From Streptomyces sp. NRRL B-1347 (GTDB taxonomy: Bacteria; Actinomycetota; Actinomycetes; Streptomycetales; Streptomycetaceae): 64,000 bases of DNA. The stretch lies in contig NZ_JOJM01000002.1 in the NCBI RefSeq assembly GCF_000720325.1, forward strand, positions 211,042 through 275,041, read 5' to 3'. The notes beneath the pieces are model-generated. The model was not told the DNA's origin and ran no database searches. It saw only the letters and a list, made by a program, of their open reading frames with translations. Position 1 is the stretch's first letter. Each line of letters begins with the position of its first letter. The translations under genes were made by a program, and so were the position numbers. This document shows positions 25,225 through 35,499 of the stretch, in pieces.

Positions 25225-25797
25225 TCAGCGCGCGGGCAGGGTGTCCCGGGCCGCCGCCTGCGGCGGCACCGTGGACCCGCCGAAGGCGAACTCGCGCAGC
25301 TTGCGCCACACCCCGTCGGCCCCCTGCTCGTACAGCGCGAAGCCGGTGCAGGGCCACTCGGCCTCGTAGTCGGCGAGCTCCTCGTACGCCCGGTCCATCG
25401 CCTCCTCGGCGATGCCGTGCGCGACGGTGACGTGCGGGTGGTACGGGAACTGCAGTTCGCGCGCGAGCGGCCCCGAAGCGGCGCGGACCCGCTCCTGGAG
25501 CCAGGAGCAGGCGGAGCCGCCCTCGACGACCTGGACGAAGACCACGGGCGAAAGGGGACGGAACGTGCCGGTGCCGGAGAGCCGCATCGGGTACGGCCTG
25601 CCCGCCGCGGCCACCGACACGAGGTGGTTCTCGACGGCGGGCAGCGCGGCCGCGGCCACCTCGGTCGGCGGCAGCAGCGTGACGTGTGTGGGGATGCCGT
25701 GCGCGGCGGGGTCACCGAAGCCCGCACGCAGCTCCTGGAGCAGGCTGCCGTGTGGCTCCGGGACCGCGATCGACACACCGATCGTTACGGTCCCCAC
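25225..25797 (-). CDS. 2'-5' RNA ligase / phosphodiesterase superfamily (2H) protein
   Basis: The 190-residue protein carries the two H-x-[TS] motifs that define the 2H phosphoesterase fold: THVTLL near residue 38 and HPHVTVAH near residue 120. Members hydrolyse or form 2',5' or cyclic phosphodiester bonds; the substrate cannot be read from sequence. The GTG start at 25797 is supported by AGGAG about six bases upstream. It is co-directional with trpS, with a 90-base gap that contains a hairpin. Confidence 0.87.
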   Translation of the reverse strand: MGTVTIGVSIAVPEPHGSLLQELRAGFGDPAAHGIPTHVTLLPPTEVAAAALPAVENHLVSVAAAGRPYPMRLSGTGTFRPLSPVVFVQVVEGGSACSWLQERVRAASGPLARELQFPYHPHVTVAHGIAEEAMDRAYEELADYEAEWPCTGFALYEQGADGVWRKLREFAFGGSTVPPQAAARDTLPAR

Positions 25798-25833
25798 GTC
25801 GTACTCCTGTCGTCGTGTGATGGGCAGGGGGGT

Positions 25834-25857
25834 GCCGCCGTGCCGGGGTACGGCGGC
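25834..25857 (-). terminator. Hairpin downstream of trpS
   Basis: Perfect 8-base arms GCCGCCGT and ACGGCGGC flank an 8-base loop, 31 bases after the trpS stop. It may partly terminate before the 2H gene. Confidence 0.55.
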
Positions 25858-25887
25858 TGTGCTGCTCGGCCTGTGGCTCGGTGGAGC

Positions 25888-27314
<1,427 letters not shown>

Positions 27315-27325
27315 CCCGGCGGGCG

Positions 27326-28618
27326 TCAGCCGGTCGGCAGCCCCGGCGCGGGGAACGCGGACATCAGCTCGGCCACCTCGCCGCGCACCTTCGCCAGCGC
27401 GTCCTCGTCCCCGGCCCGCGCCGCCCGAACGCCTCGGTCCACCCACTCCGCGACGGCCGCCATGTGCTCGACGCCGAGCCCACGGGACGTCAGCGAGGGC
27501 GTCCCGATCCGCACACCGGAGGGGTCGAAGGGCTTCCGGGAGTCGAACGGCACGGTGTTGTAGTTGACGACGATCCCGGCCCGGTCGAGGGCCTTCGCCG
27601 CGACCTTCCCGGGCACGTCCTTGGGCGTGAGGTCCATCAGGATCAGATGGTTGTCCGTACCGCCGGAGACGAGGTCGAAGCCACGGGCGAGGAGCGCGTC
27701 GGCGAGGGCCTTGGCGTTGGCGACGACGGCGTGGGCGTAGTCGCGGAAGGAGGGCTTGGCGGCTTCGTGCAGGGCGACGGCGATCGCGGCGGTGGTCTGG
27801 TTGTGGGGACCGCCCTGGAGCCCGGGGAAGACGGCCTTGTCGATGGCCTTGGCGTGCTCCTCGCGGGCGAGCAGCATCGCCCCGCGCGGCCCGCGCAGGG
27901 TCTTGTGGGTGGTCGTGGAGACCACGTCGGCGTGCGGGACGGGCGAGGGGTGGGCGCCGCCCGCGACGAGCCCGGCGATGTGCGCGATGTCGGCGACGAG
28001 CACGGCCCCGGCCTCGCGGGCGATCTCCGCGAAGGCGGCGAAGTCGATGGTGCGGGGCAGCGCGGTGCCGCCGCAGAAGATCAGCTTGGGCCGTTCCTTG
28101 AGGGCGAGTTCGCGGACGGCGTCGAGGTCGACGAGCCCGGTGTCCTCGCGGACGCCGTACTGCACGCCGCGGAACCAGCGGCCGGTGGCGGAGACGCCCC
28201 AGCCGTGGGTGAGGTGGCCGCCCATCGGCAGGGCCATGCCCATGACGGTGTCGCCGGGCTCGGCGAAGGCGAGGTAGACGGCGAGGTTGGCCGGGGAGCC
28301 GGAGTAGGGCTGGACGTTGGCGTGGTCGGTGCCGAAGACGGCCTTGGCGCGGGCGACGGCGAGGCGCTCGACCTGGTCGATGTTCTGCTGGCCCTCGTAG
28401 TAGCGGCGGCCGGGGTAGCCCTCGCTGTACTTGTTCTGCAGGACGGTGCCGGAGGCTTCGAGGACGGCGGCGGAGACGTAGTTCTCGCTGGGGATGAGGC
28501 GGAGGGTGTCGGCCTGGAGCTGTTCCTCGGCGGTGACGAGGGCGGCGAGCTCGGGGTCGGCGGCGCTGAGCGCGGGGTGCTGCGACGCGGGAGAAGGGGA
28601 AGGAGAAGGGTGACTCAT
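27326..28618 (-). CDS. glyA: Serine hydroxymethyltransferase
   Basis: The 430-residue PLP enzyme interconverts serine and glycine while charging tetrahydrofolate with a one-carbon unit. The PLP lysine lies in STTTHKTLRGPRG. Other signatures are NKYSEGYPGRRYYEGQQNID and VQPYSGSPANLAVY. The ATG at 28618 follows GGAGG with good spacing. The N-terminus has a Ser/Pro-rich stretch of about 18 residues. The 5' leader holds a ZTP-type riboswitch, which links expression to purine and folate stress. Confidence 0.96.
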   Translation of the reverse strand: MSHPSPSPSPASQHPALSAADPELAALVTAEEQLQADTLRLIPSENYVSAAVLEASGTVLQNKYSEGYPGRRYYEGQQNIDQVERLAVARAKAVFGTDHANVQPYSGSPANLAVYLAFAEPGDTVMGMALPMGGHLTHGWGVSATGRWFRGVQYGVREDTGLVDLDAVRELALKERPKLIFCGGTALPRTIDFAAFAEIAREAGAVLVADIAHIAGLVAGGAHPSPVPHADVVSTTTHKTLRGPRGAMLLAREEHAKAIDKAVFPGLQGGPHNQTTAAIAVALHEAAKPSFRDYAHAVVANAKALADALLARGFDLVSGGTDNHLILMDLTPKDVPGKVAAKALDRAGIVVNYNTVPFDSRKPFDPSGVRIGTPSLTSRGLGVEHMAAVAEWVDRGVRAARAGDEDALAKVRGEVAELMSAFPAPGLPTG

Positions 28619-28666
28619 GGCGTCCTCCGGGGCGAGCGGTGTTGGTGTCCGGTCGTGGTCCCGGGG

Positions 28667-28747
28667 TGCCCAGGCGGGCGGCACCTCGAAGGTTCTGCCT
28701 CGCACGGCTTCCTCAGGGTCGATTCCCTGTGCGCCAGTCGCCGTGCT
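28667..28747 (-). promoter_or_regulatory. ZTP (pfl) riboswitch aptamer in the glyA leader
   Basis: Read on the minus strand, the leader holds the conserved ACTGGCG (28738-28732), a small hairpin CAGGG/CCCTG (28729-28714), a closing helix GCACGGC/GCCGTGC (28746-28740 with 28708-28702), and the 3' hallmark CCGCCTGGGCA (28677-28667). These match the pfl RNA consensus in order and spacing. ZTP/ZMP binding is known to control one-carbon and purine genes, including glyA. The aptamer ends about 48 bases before the start codon. The expression platform is not clear to me. Confidence 0.8.
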
Positions 28748-28756
28748 GTGGAAACC

Positions 28757-28783
28757 AGCGTAACGGTCAGGCCACCGTGTCAG
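28757..28783 (-). promoter_or_regulatory. Candidate glyA promoter
   Basis: On the minus strand, CTGACA (28783-28778) is followed after 15 bases by TACGCT (28762-28757). The transcript would begin just upstream of the riboswitch helix, which is where it should. The spacer is short, so the call is tentative. Confidence 0.4.
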
Positions 28784-28923
28784 GGTTCGCTCACGGAGCG
28801 AGCGACGATAGGTATTGGGCCACGAACCCGCTCTGTCCCCTACGACAACGCGAGAACCTCCTTGCGCCGTTAGTAGCCGTAGGAATCGCACGACGAAGTG
28901 CGAACGTGAGAAACGGAGACCCC

Positions 28924-30126
28924 GTGACTGCTACGGAAGACCTCATCGCCTCGGCCGAAGCGCACAGCGCGCACAACTACCACCCCCTGCCCGTCGTCGT
29001 CGCGTCGGCGGAGGGCGCGTGGATGACGGACGTCGAGGGCCGCCGGTACCTCGACATGCTCGCCGGCTATTCGGCGCTCAACTTCGGCCACGGCAACCCA
29101 CGCCTCATCGAGGCCGCCAAGGAGCAGCTGGGGCGGGTGACGCTGACGTCACGCGCGTTCCATCACGACCGTTTCGCGGAGTTCTGCGGACGGCTCGCCC
29201 GGCTGTGCGGCAAGGAGATGGTGCTGCCGATGAACACGGGCGCGGAGGCCGTGGAGACGGCGGTGAAGACCGCGCGGAAGTGGGGCTACCGCGTCAAGGG
29301 CGTGCCCGAGGGGCGGGCGCGGATCGTGGTGGCGGCGAACAACTTCCACGGCCGGACGACGACGATCGTCAGCTTCTCCACGGACCCCGAGGCCCGGGCG
29401 GACTACGGCCCGTACACGCCGGGCTTCGACATCGTGCCGTTCGGCGACCTGGGGGCGCTGCGGGACGCCGTCACCGAGGACACGGTGGCGGTGCTCATCG
29501 AGCCGGTCCAGGGTGAGGCGGGCGTGCTCGTGCCGCCGCCCGGCTATCTGCCGGGGGTGCGGGAGCTGACGCGCGAGCGCGGGGTGCTGTTCGTCGCGGA
29601 CGAGATCCAGTCGGGGCTCGGCCGGACGGGGCGGACGTTCGCGTGCGAGCACGAGGACGTGGTGCCGGACGTGTATCTGCTGGGCAAGGCGCTGGGCGGC
29701 GGGGTGGTGCCGGTGTCGGCGGTGGTGGCGGACGCGGACGTGCTCGGGGTGTTCCGGCCGGGTGAGCACGGCTCGACGTTCGGCGGCAATCCGCTGGCGT
29801 GCGCGGTGGCCCTTGAGGTCGTCGCGATGCTGGAGACGGGCGAGTTCCAGCAGCGGGCGACGGAGCTGGGCGAGCATCTGCACGCGGAGCTCGGTCTGCT
29901 CGCGGGCTCCGGGAAGGTGGTGGAGGTGCGCGGGCGCGGTCTGTGGGCGGGCGTCGACATCGACCCGTCGCACGGCACGGGCCGGGAGATCTCCGAGAAG
30001 CTGATGGAGCGCGGTGTCCTGGTGAAGGACACCCACGGCTCGACGATCCGGATCGCTCCCCCGCTGGTGATCAGCAAGGAGGACCTGGACTGGGGGCTCG
30101 ACCAGCTCAGGGCGGTGCTCGGTTAG
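28924..30126 (+). CDS. rocD: Ornithine aminotransferase
   Basis: The 400-residue class III aminotransferase converts ornithine and 2-oxoglutarate to glutamate-5-semialdehyde and glutamate, in arginine/ornithine catabolism. The start of the fold, SAHNYHPLPVVVASAEG, is typical of RocD. The PLP lysine is in LLGKALGGG, and DEIQSGLGRTG and STFGGNPLAC are present. The GTG start follows an ACGGAGA site. It is divergent from glyA across 305 bases and overlaps the convergent SARP gene by four bases. Confidence 0.94.
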   Translation: MTATEDLIASAEAHSAHNYHPLPVVVASAEGAWMTDVEGRRYLDMLAGYSALNFGHGNPRLIEAAKEQLGRVTLTSRAFHHDRFAEFCGRLARLCGKEMVLPMNTGAEAVETAVKTARKWGYRVKGVPEGRARIVVAANNFHGRTTTIVSFSTDPEARADYGPYTPGFDIVPFGDLGALRDAVTEDTVAVLIEPVQGEAGVLVPPPGYLPGVRELTRERGVLFVADEIQSGLGRTGRTFACEHEDVVPDVYLLGKALGGGVVPVSAVVADADVLGVFRPGEHGSTFGGNPLACAVALEVVAMLETGEFQQRATELGEHLHAELGLLAGSGKVVEVRGRGLWAGVDIDPSHGTGREISEKLMERGVLVKDTHGSTIRIAPPLVISKEDLDWGLDQLRAVLG

Positions 30127-33100
30127 CCGACCCCGGTGACGGGGGGCGGGGTCACCGCCCCCCGTGCGCGGGCCGCGTCGACGGCGGTGTCGAAGGCCCC
30201 GGCGCCGAGGGCGGCGCGGCCGCGGGCCGTGGCGCGGTCGACGTCGGCGCGCTCGGCCTCCGGCAGCGGGGCGCCTTCGGCGGCGCGCAGCGCGGCGGCC
30301 CTGCCGAGGAGCGCGGCGGCTTCCGCGTGGGCGCCCGCCAGCGCGCGGGCGCCCGCGAGGCCTTCGAGGGCGAGGGCGACGGCGCGGTTGTCGCCGGTGT
30401 CGTGGGCGGCGTCGAGGCCTTCGCGGTGGAGGGTTTCGGCGCGGGCGGCGTCGCCACGCTGCTCGGCGGCGTAGCCGAGCTGGGCGAGGATCAGCGCGGC
30501 GCCGGAGGTGATGCCGAAGCGGCGGTTGAAGTCGAGCCAGGGCAGCAGGAGGCGTTCGGCGGCGTCCAGGTCGCCGCGGCGGCGGGCGCCGAGGGCGAGG
30601 CCGGTCTCGGCGAACTGCTGGGCGGGCCGGTGGGACTGCCGGGCGGCGAGCCGGGCGGCGCGTTCGTGGTAGTCGGTGGCGCGGGTGTCGTCGCCGGTGA
30701 GCAGGGCGAGGCGGCCGAGCCGGGAGAGGCGGAAGGAGACCTCGGTCCAGAGTTCGAGTTCCTCGGCGCCGCGGACGCCGTCGTGCTGGAGGCGGGCGGC
30801 TCCTTCGTAGTCGGCGGCGATCTCGGCGAGCACGCCGAGCTGCTCGGAGGACTGCAACTGCCCCCAGCGGTCGCCGAGTCGGTCGAAGAGCCCGGCGGCG
30901 AGGGTGGCGTCGCGGCGCAGGACCGCGAGGTCGCCCGCGTACAGGGCGCGGGTGGCGCGGGCGCTGAGCGTGGCGGCCTCGCCCCAGCGGTCGCCCGCCG
31001 CGCGGAACTCGGCGAGGAGCGCGTCGACCCGCTGCCCCTCTTCGGGGGTGCGGTCGAAGCCGCAGCGGGCGAAGGCGAGCAGCCAGCGGGAGCGGGCGTC
31101 GGCATCGTCGGTGTCGTCGGTGTCGTCGGTGTCGTGGGCGCAGTTGGAGCCGTGCGCGCAGGCGTCCTCCCCGGCGAGGAGCGAGAAGGCGCCGCGGGCC
31201 GCCGCTGCGGAGGCCCGCGCGGGCCCGTGCCCGGCGGGCAGGCTCAGGGCGAGGGCGAGGGAGCGGATGGCTTCGGTGAGGCGCCCGCGCATGTACCAGT
31301 ACCAGGTCAGGGCGTTGACGAGGCGCAGCGCGAGCGGGGTGTCGGCCGCGGCGGCGGCCCAGTCGAGGGCGGCGCGCAGGTTCACCGTCTCGGCGTCGAG
31401 GCGGCGCAGCCAGTGCCGCTGTTCGGGGCCGTGCAGGGCGGGGGCGGCGCGTTCGGCGAGGTCGGCGTAGTGGTGGGCGTGGTGGCGTGCCAGGTCCTTG
31501 GACTCGCCCGCCGCGGCGAGGCGTTCGAGGCTGTACGCGGCGACGGACTCCAGGAGGCGGTGGCGGACGGGCCCGCCGCCGTCGGGGCCGGGGCCCGGCC
31601 CCGCGGTCGCGAGGAGGGAGCGGTCGAGGAGCCGGGCGACGAGGTCGAGCACGGCGTCGCCCCCGGACTCCGACTCCCCCGCCGCGACCCCCGCGGACCC
31701 CGTACCCTCCGCGGCCTCGCCGAGGACGGCCTCCGCGCTCTCCAGGGTGAAACCCCCGCGGAAGACGGCCAGTTGGCGCAGGGCGCGGCGCTCCGGGGCG
31801 GAGAGCAGCTCCCAGCTCCAGTCGATCATCGCGCGCAGGGTGCGCTGGCGGGCCGGGGCGTCGCGGCGCACCTGGTTGAGGAGGCGGAAGCGGTCGTGCA
31901 GTCGGTCGGCGAGGGCGTGCACGCCGAGGGCGCGGACGCGGGTCGCGGCGAGTTCGACGGCGAGGGGGATGCCGTCGAGGCGGCGGCAGATGAGGGCGAC
32001 GGCCTCGCGGTTGTCGTCGTTCAGGGCGAAGCCGGGGGCGGTGGCCGCGGCCCGTTCGGCGAACAGGCGCACCGCCTCATCCTCGCCGAGGGGCACGACG
32101 GCCTCCAGGGTCTCGCCGCCGAGGGCGAGGGGTTCCTGGCTGGTGGTGAGGGCCCGCAGGTGGGGGGCGTGGCGGAGGAGGTGGGCGACGAGGCCGGCGG
32201 TGGCGTCGAGGACGTGTTCGCAGTTGTCGAGGAGGAGCAGGGCGCGGCGGGCGGCGAGGGCCCGGGTGAGGTGCGCCTGCCGGGGGTTCCCGGAGCCCGC
32301 GCCTCCCTGGCCACGGGGGCCCGCCGGTACCGTTCCGGGCCCGTCGTCCTCGAACGCCTGCCGGGCGGCGTTGTCCTCGCGGACCCCCACCGCCGCGGCC
32401 ACGGCCTCCAGGACCCCGTCGGCCGTCGTTCCGGCCAGTTCGACCAGCCAGACGCCGTCGGGGAAGTCGTCCATGAGGTCGGCGGCGGCCTCCAGGGCGA
32501 GGCGGGTCTTGCCGACGCCGCCGGGCCCGGTGAGGGTCACCAGGCGTTCGCGGCGGACCAGTTCGCGGACGCGGGCCACGGCGTCGGCGCGGCCGACGAG
32601 GTGAGTGGTGGCGGCGGGGAGGTTGGTGCGCGGGGGCGCCACGACGGCGGCCGCCGGTGCCACGGCGTCGGCGGGCGGGGCCGTGAGGTCGGGGTCCTGG
32701 CGCAGGATCGCCTCGTGCAGGGCGGCGAGTTCGGGGCCGGGGTCGGTGCCGAGTTCGTCGGCGAGGCGGGTGCGCAGGTCGTGGTAGGCGGCCAGGGCCT
32801 CGCTGGGGCGGCCCGCGCGGTACAGGGCGCGCATGTGGGCCGCGCGCAACCGCTCGCGCAGCGGTTCGCGGGCCACCAGGTCCGTGAGGTCGTCGGCCAG
32901 CAGGGCGTGTTCGCCGAGGGCCAGGCGGGCCTCCGCCAGGGTCTCCTGGGCCGTGAGGCGCTGCTCCTCCAGGCGCGCGGCGGCGGCCCGGGTGAAGTCC
33001 GCGTCGCGGAAGTCGGCGTAGGCGGGGCCGCGCCAGAGGGCCAGGGCGTCGGTCAGGAGCGACGCCTGGCCGCGGGGCCCGGTGTCCGTGCGGTACGCCC

Positions 33101-33431
33101 GGGCCGTCAGGGCCTCGAAGCGGGCCGCGTCCGTGGCTTCGCCGGCGTCGGCGTCGGCCAGGGCGATGCGGTAGCCCGCGGGGCCGTACGCCACGGTGTC
33201 GCGGCCGATGGCCCGGCGGAGCTGGGAGACCTTGGTCTGGAGGGAGTTGGCGGGGTTGGCGGGGAGCTTCCCCGCGCCCCACAGGTCCTCTACGAGGGTG
33301 TCCGCGGGGACGGGGTGCCCTGTGCGGGCGAGCAGGGCGGCGAGGAGGGTCCGCACCTTCGGTTCCGGCACCGGTATCCGGGCACCGTCGTCACCACGCA
33401 CCACCAGGGGCCCCAGCACCTCGAATCGCAT
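30123..33431 (-). CDS. AfsR/SARP-family transcriptional regulator (wHTH-BTAD-NB-ARC-TPR)
   Basis: The 1102-residue regulator opens with an OmpR-type winged helix (MRFEVLGPLVV; LQTKVSQLRRAIG) and a bacterial transcriptional activation domain to about residue 240. An NB-ARC-type ATPase follows, with Walker A TGPGGVGKTRLAL and Walker B RALLLLDNCEH, and then a long helical TPR-like region. Insertions of low complexity include a DTDDTDDTDD run from a 9-base tandem repeat near 31105. No antibiotic cluster is adjacent, so its targets are unknown. A Gly/Gln-rich insert lies between the Walker motifs. Confidence 0.92.
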   Translation of the reverse strand: MRFEVLGPLVVRGDDGARIPVPEPKVRTLLAALLARTGHPVPADTLVEDLWGAGKLPANPANSLQTKVSQLRRAIGRDTVAYGPAGYRIALADADAGEATDAARFEALTARAYRTDTGPRGQASLLTDALALWRGPAYADFRDADFTRAAAARLEEQRLTAQETLAEARLALGEHALLADDLTDLVAREPLRERLRAAHMRALYRAGRPSEALAAYHDLRTRLADELGTDPGPELAALHEAILRQDPDLTAPPADAVAPAAAVVAPPRTNLPAATTHLVGRADAVARVRELVRRERLVTLTGPGGVGKTRLALEAAADLMDDFPDGVWLVELAGTTADGVLEAVAAAVGVREDNAARQAFEDDGPGTVPAGPRGQGGAGSGNPRQAHLTRALAARRALLLLDNCEHVLDATAGLVAHLLRHAPHLRALTTSQEPLALGGETLEAVVPLGEDEAVRLFAERAAATAPGFALNDDNREAVALICRRLDGIPLAVELAATRVRALGVHALADRLHDRFRLLNQVRRDAPARQRTLRAMIDWSWELLSAPERRALRQLAVFRGGFTLESAEAVLGEAAEGTGSAGVAAGESESGGDAVLDLVARLLDRSLLATAGPGPGPDGGGPVRHRLLESVAAYSLERLAAAGESKDLARHHAHHYADLAERAAPALHGPEQRHWLRRLDAETVNLRAALDWAAAAADTPLALRLVNALTWYWYMRGRLTEAIRSLALALSLPAGHGPARASAAAARGAFSLLAGEDACAHGSNCAHDTDDTDDTDDADARSRWLLAFARCGFDRTPEEGQRVDALLAEFRAAGDRWGEAATLSARATRALYAGDLAVLRRDATLAAGLFDRLGDRWGQLQSSEQLGVLAEIAADYEGAARLQHDGVRGAEELELWTEVSFRLSRLGRLALLTGDDTRATDYHERAARLAARQSHRPAQQFAETGLALGARRRGDLDAAERLLLPWLDFNRRFGITSGAALILAQLGYAAEQRGDAARAETLHREGLDAAHDTGDNRAVALALEGLAGARALAGAHAEAAALLGRAAALRAAEGAPLPEAERADVDRATARGRAALGAGAFDTAVDAARARGAVTPPPVTGVG

Positions 33432-33736
33432 GCGGCCACCGTACGTGGGCCCTGCCGGGGGCTCCCCGATCCCGCCCCTTCCCGAACCGGGGGCTCCGCC
33501 CCCGGACCCCCGCCCATCGGCGCTCCGCGCCTCGTCCTCAAACGCCGGACGGGCTGAAAGATCTCCGGCGGGGCCGAGGACGCGATGCGACAGGAGGGCG
33601 GGTGGGTGGGGGAAGGGCCCGCGCGGGGAAGGCCCGTGCGTGGGGCGTCAGTGGTTCGTGCGCGGCCGCAGGCATGGTGAGGCACGTGAACAGGGCAGCA
33701 GCCCAGCCCCCACCGAACCGCCCAAGGAGAACCGCC
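33432..33736. other. Intergenic region with dispersed repeat, SARP to oxidoreductase
   Basis: The 305 bases hold no convincing gene. They contain a GGGGGCTCCGCCCCC hairpin (33489-33503), the main copy of the dispersed repeat (33527-33556), and the ribosome site AAGGAGA (33724-33730) of the next gene. Confidence 0.6.
33527..33556. repeat. Dispersed intergenic repeat, intact copy
   Basis: The core reads GCGCCTCGTCCTCAAACGCC then GGACGGGCTG. Twenty-four bases are identical, in reverse complement, to 11488-11511; related copies lie at 18022-18051 and 46428-46452. The element is found between genes and at gene ends here. Confidence 0.8.
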
Positions 33737-34756
33737 ATGCCCGCGTCCAAGGAAATCCGTCTCGCCGCCCGGCCCCAGGGCACGCCCCGCCCCACCGACT
33801 TCGCCCTCGCCACCACCGACCTGCCCGACACGGCCCCCGAGGGCCAGCTCCTCGTCCGGAACCTGTGGATGTCCGTGGACCCGTACATGCGCGGTCGTAT
33901 GGACGACGCGCCGTCCTACATCCCGCCGTTCCGGCTCGGCGCCCCGCTGGAGGGGAGCGCGGTCGGTGAGGTCGTGGCGTCCGGCTCGCCGGAGATCCCG
34001 GTCGGCGCGACGGTCACACACTTCGCCGGCTGGCGGGAGTACGCCCTCGTCGACGCGGCCACCGCGACGGTGGTCGACACCTCGCTCGTCCCGCCGTCGG
34101 CGTATCTGGGCCCGCTGGGCACGACCGGCCTGACGGCGTACGCGGCGCTGACGCGCACCGCCCCGGTCCGCGAGGGCGACGTGGTGTTCGTGTCGGCCGC
34201 CGCGGGAGCGGTGGGCAGCGTCGCGGGGCAGGTGGCGCGGGCGCTCGGCGCGTCCCGGGTGATCGGTTCGGCGGGCGGCCCGGCGAAGACGAAGAAGCTG
34301 CTCGACACGTTCGGGTACGACGCCGCGATCGACTACCGGCAGGGCGGGCTGCCCGAGCAGCTCGCCGAGGCCGCGCCCGACGGCATCGACGTGTACGTCG
34401 ACAACGTGGGCGGCGACCACCTCCAGGCCGCGATCGGGGCCGTCCGCAGGGAGGGCCGCATCGCGATGGTCGGCGCGATCAGCACGTACAACGACACGGC
34501 TCCCGCGGCCGGGCCGAACAACCTCTTCCACGCCGCCAAGCAGGAGGCGTCTCTCCGCGGCATGCTTGTGACCAGCCACTTCGACCTGTTCCCGGAGTGG
34601 GCGGGGAAGGCCGCCGCGATGCTCGCGGACGGGTCGCTTCGCACCGAGCAGACCGTCGTGGACGGGATCGAGCAGGCGCCGGAGGCGTTCCTCGGCGTGC
34701 TGCGCGGCGCCAACACCGGCAAGATGCTGGTCCGTCTCGCCGCCGGGGCCGAGTGA
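33737..34756 (+). CDS. Zinc-independent NADP-dependent medium-chain oxidoreductase
   Basis: The 339-residue enzyme fits the leukotriene B4 dehydrogenase / prostaglandin-reductase type. The N-terminal LVRNLWMSVDPYMRGRM is diagnostic, and the Rossmann motif is AAAGAVGSVAGQVARALG. Catalytic-zinc residues of alcohol dehydrogenases are absent, as expected. It likely reduces enones or quinone-like compounds with NADPH. AAGGAGA precedes the ATG. The stop overlaps the next start as TGATG, so it is coupled to a quinone-reductase-like flavoprotein. Confidence 0.92.
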   Translation: MPASKEIRLAARPQGTPRPTDFALATTDLPDTAPEGQLLVRNLWMSVDPYMRGRMDDAPSYIPPFRLGAPLEGSAVGEVVASGSPEIPVGATVTHFAGWREYALVDAATATVVDTSLVPPSAYLGPLGTTGLTAYAALTRTAPVREGDVVFVSAAAGAVGSVAGQVARALGASRVIGSAGGPAKTKKLLDTFGYDAAIDYRQGGLPEQLAEAAPDGIDVYVDNVGGDHLQAAIGAVRREGRIAMVGAISTYNDTAPAAGPNNLFHAAKQEASLRGMLVTSHFDLFPEWAGKAAAMLADGSLRTEQTVVDGIEQAPEAFLGVLRGANTGKMLVRLAAGAE

Positions 34757-35364
34757 TGGCCGCGGTCCTGGTCGTCACCGGGCATCCGCGCGCCGACTCG
34801 CTCACCGCGGGGCTCGCCCGCCACGCCCGGGACCGCCTCACCGCCGAGGGCCACACCGTGGACTTCCTCGACCTGGAGGCGGAGGGCTTCGACCCCCGGA
34901 TGACGCCCGACGACGAGCCCGACTGGGGCGACCCGGCGAAGGCGTACTCTCCCGAAGTCCGCGCCCACATGCGGCGCGTGGCGGACGCCGACGCGATCGT
35001 GGTCGTCTTCCCGGTCTGGTGGTTCGGCCTCCCGGCGCTGCTCAAGGGCTGGATCGACCGGGTGTGGAACCACGGGTTCGCGTACGGTCGCCGCCGGGGC
35101 GGCAGCCCGCTCGCGCGGACCCGGATGCTCTGGCTCGGCCTGACGGCGTACGACCGGGCGAAGTTCGTGGACGCGGGCTGGGAGGAGACGGTGACGCGGG
35201 TGCTGCGCACGGGGATCTCGGAGTACTGCGGGATGGCGCCGGACGTGACGTCGGTGCGGTACGTGTACGACTCGCTGACGGCGGGGGCGGGCGCGTTCGA
35301 GGTCCTGGACGCGGCTCTTGACGAGCTGCTCCCGGCCCAGGAGTCCACGCCCCAGAGCGCGTGA
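34756..35364 (+). CDS. NAD(P)H:quinone oxidoreductase (flavodoxin-fold)
   Basis: The 202-residue protein begins MAAVLVVTGHPRADSLTAGL, the FMN/FAD phosphate-binding start of the NQO/KefF family, and has VVFPVWWFGLPALLKGWIDRV, the usual dimer and flavin segment. It should reduce quinones or related electrophiles by two electrons. It is translationally coupled to the preceding oxidoreductase; together they look like an electrophile-detoxification pair. Confidence 0.9.
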   Translation: MAAVLVVTGHPRADSLTAGLARHARDRLTAEGHTVDFLDLEAEGFDPRMTPDDEPDWGDPAKAYSPEVRAHMRRVADADAIVVVFPVWWFGLPALLKGWIDRVWNHGFAYGRRRGGSPLARTRMLWLGLTAYDRAKFVDAGWEETVTRVLRTGISEYCGMAPDVTSVRYVYDSLTAGAGAFEVLDAALDELLPAQESTPQSA

Positions 35365-35387
35365 CGGGCGTCACACTCCGAGGCGCC

Positions 35388-35420
35388 TTGACCCTCACAC
35401 CAGTGTGAGGGTTCGACCAT
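35388..35420 (+). promoter_or_regulatory. MerR-type operator-promoter
   Basis: A -35-like TTGACC (35388-35393) runs into a perfect inverted repeat ACCCTCACAC-CA-GTGTGAGGGT (35391-35412), after which a -10 would fall around 35413-35420. A dyad in the spacer just after TTGACC is the classical MerR layout. It lies 80 bases before the deacetylase-like gene. No MerR gene is in the window. Confidence 0.65.
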
Positions 35421-35499
35421 GTGGTCACGCAGGCGGGAGGGAAACACCGCAGGCGGCGGCCACCACAGGCCGCTCGGACCACGTCAGAGGGTGATCGTG

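Noticed and set aside
31100..31140. GTCGTCGGT tandem repeat as a possible CRISPR or satellite
   Set aside because: Only about four 9-base units, in frame within the SARP gene, coding for DTD repeats; no spacers.
29943..33557. A 1204-codon plus-strand open frame antisense to the SARP gene
   Set aside because: A low-complexity G/E/V-rich shadow of a GC-rich gene, with no recognisable fold.
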